The notes under the pieces are model-generated. The model worked only from the letters and a program-made list of their open reading frames with translations. It was not told where the DNA came from and did no database searches. Of a stretch of DNA of 5,916 nucleotides, positions 5,327-5,916 are shown one piece after another. Source of the stretch: SVFI01 sp045588655 (GTDB taxonomy: Bacteria > Bacillota > Clostridia > Lachnospirales > Lachnospiraceae); the NCBI GenBank assembly GCA_045588655.1, contig JAZNEP010000052.1, forward strand, positions 1 through 5,916. Reading direction: 5' to 3'. Position 1 is the first letter of the stretch. Each line of letters starts with the position of its first letter. A program made the translations under genes and the position numbers.

Positions 5327-5767
5327 ATGAATAAAGTAATTCTAATGGGGCGTTTAACGAGAGATCCGGAGGTTCGATATTCGCAGGGCGAGAATCCTAT
5401 GGCAATTGCCAGATATTCTTTGGCGGTTGATCGTAGATTCAATCGCAATAGTCAGGATGGTCAAACCGCTGATTTCATTAACTGTGTTGCTTTTGGCAGA
5501 AATGGTGAATTTGCAGAAAAATATCTTCGCAAAGGAACCAAAGTTTTAGCAGAGGGTCGTATTCAGACAGGAAGCTATACAAATAAGGATGGTGTAAAGG
5601 TTTATACAACAGAAGTGGTTGTAGAGAATCAGGAGTTTGCAGAGAGCAAAGCTTCTCAGGGAGAGGGTGGATATACACCGGCTCCTAATATGGGCTCAGC
5701 ACCTATGCCGGCAGATGATGGTTTTATGAATATTCCGGATGGTATTGAAGAACTGCCATTTAGTTAG
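5327..5767 (+). CDS. ssb: Single-stranded DNA-binding protein
   Basis: This 146-aa protein coats single-stranded DNA as a tetramer during replication, repair and recombination and recruits partner proteins through its C-terminal tip. Residues 1-105 are the OB fold: 'MNKVILMGRLTRDPEVRY', 'YSLAVDRRF', 'ADFINCVAFGRNGEFAEKYL', 'GTKVLAEGRIQTGSY' and 'YTTEVVVENQEF'. A Gly/Pro/Met-rich flexible linker (106-133) follows, ending in the acidic-hydrophobic tip 'DGIEELPFS', the counterpart of the DDIPF tip. Length fits Clostridia SSB. The ATG is preceded by a modest AGGA site. It lies between rpsF and rpsR, as in Bacillus ssbA, which marks it as the main chromosomal SSB rather than a mobile-element copy. 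Confidence 0.97.
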   Translation: MNKVILMGRLTRDPEVRYSQGENPMAIARYSLAVDRRFNRNSQDGQTADFINCVAFGRNGEFAEKYLRKGTKVLAEGRIQTGSYTNKDGVKVYTTEVVVENQEFAESKASQGEGGYTPAPNMGSAPMPADDGFMNIPDGIEELPFS

Positions 5768-5783
5768 AATGTAGCAGACAAAT

Positions 5784-5788
5784 GGAGG
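5784..5788 (+). promoter_or_regulatory. Ribosome binding site of rpsR
   Basis: GGAGG lies 7 nt before ATG 5796 in the 28-nt gap after ssb. It supports the start of a gene that is cut by the window edge. Confidence 0.85.
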
Positions 5789-5795
5789 TAATATC

Positions 5796-5916
5796 ATGGC
5801 TTATAATAAAGCAGACAAAGCTGATTCTCCAATGAAGAGAAGAGGCGGAATGCGCAGAAGAAAAAAAGTTTGCGTATTTTGTGGAAAAGATAACACAATC
5901 GATTACAAAGATGTAA
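5796..5916 (+). CDS. rpsR: Small ribosomal subunit protein bS18 (N-terminal part, cut by window edge)
   Basis: Forty codons are visible before the right edge. The translation starts MAYNKADKADSPMKRRGGMR and continues with 'RRKKVCVFCGKDNTIDYKDV', the usual bS18 N-terminus: a basic tail followed by the start of the conserved domain. Cys26 and Cys29 form a CxxC, as in the cysteine-containing (zinc-type) bS18 version common in Firmicutes; whether the other metal ligands exist lies outside the window. bS18 pairs with bS6 on the 30S platform, so the operon encodes both partners. The gene is third in the rpsF-ssb-rpsR operon and seems intact as far as seen. Confidence 0.95.
   Translation, partial: MAYNKADKADSPMKRRGGMRRRKKVCVFCGKDNTIDYKDV

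Overview
The window looks like a chromosomal segment of a low-GC Gram-positive anaerobe, most likely a Clostridia member of the Lachnospiraceae type. The grounds are the AT-rich DNA, strong AGGAGG-type ribosome binding sites, GTG and TTG starts, a Lys-rich fibronectin III tail typical of secreted proteins in that group, a LacI-sensor/GGDEF fusion, and the Firmicutes gene order DUF951 - rpsF - ssb - rpsR. The assignment rests on protein style and synteny, not on any RNA marker.

Left part (1-900): the C-terminal end of a surface or secreted protein (fibronectin type III-like domain, + strand) runs in from the left edge and ends in a strong hairpin terminator. Facing it on the - strand is a small XRE-family repressor. 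In front of the repressor lies a perfect 15-bp dyad placed inside a candidate promoter, which suggests autoregulation.

Centre (898-4715): maf, a house-cleaning nucleotide pyrophosphatase on the - strand, is divergent from a + strand gene encoding a 774-aa protein. That protein joins a LacI/GalR-type ligand-binding domain (without its DNA-binding domain), a long uncharacterised middle region and a C-terminal GGDEF diguanylate cyclase domain with an intact GGDEF motif. Its stop codon directly abuts the ATG of a class-U-like Sir2 NAD-dependent deacylase. Ligand-controlled c-di-GMP synthesis and NAD-dependent protein deacylation therefore appear to be co-expressed. A good promoter for the pair sits in the divergent region. 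A small DUF951 protein follows 20 nt after the sirtuin.

Right part (4912-5916): a promoter whose -35 box overlaps the DUF951 stop codon leads into a short leader with a strong hairpin that could sequester the rpsF Shine-Dalgarno. The conserved rpsF-ssb-rpsR operon follows (bS6, single-stranded DNA-binding protein, bS18). rpsR is cut by the right edge.

Most of the window is ordinary core chromosome. The parts most worth a second look are the LacI-sensor/GGDEF + sirtuin pair, the rpsF leader structure, and the repressor operator. No CRISPR array, tRNA, rRNA or insertion sequence was seen. No gene-free stretch exceeds 300 bases; the longest (282-448) holds only the terminator.
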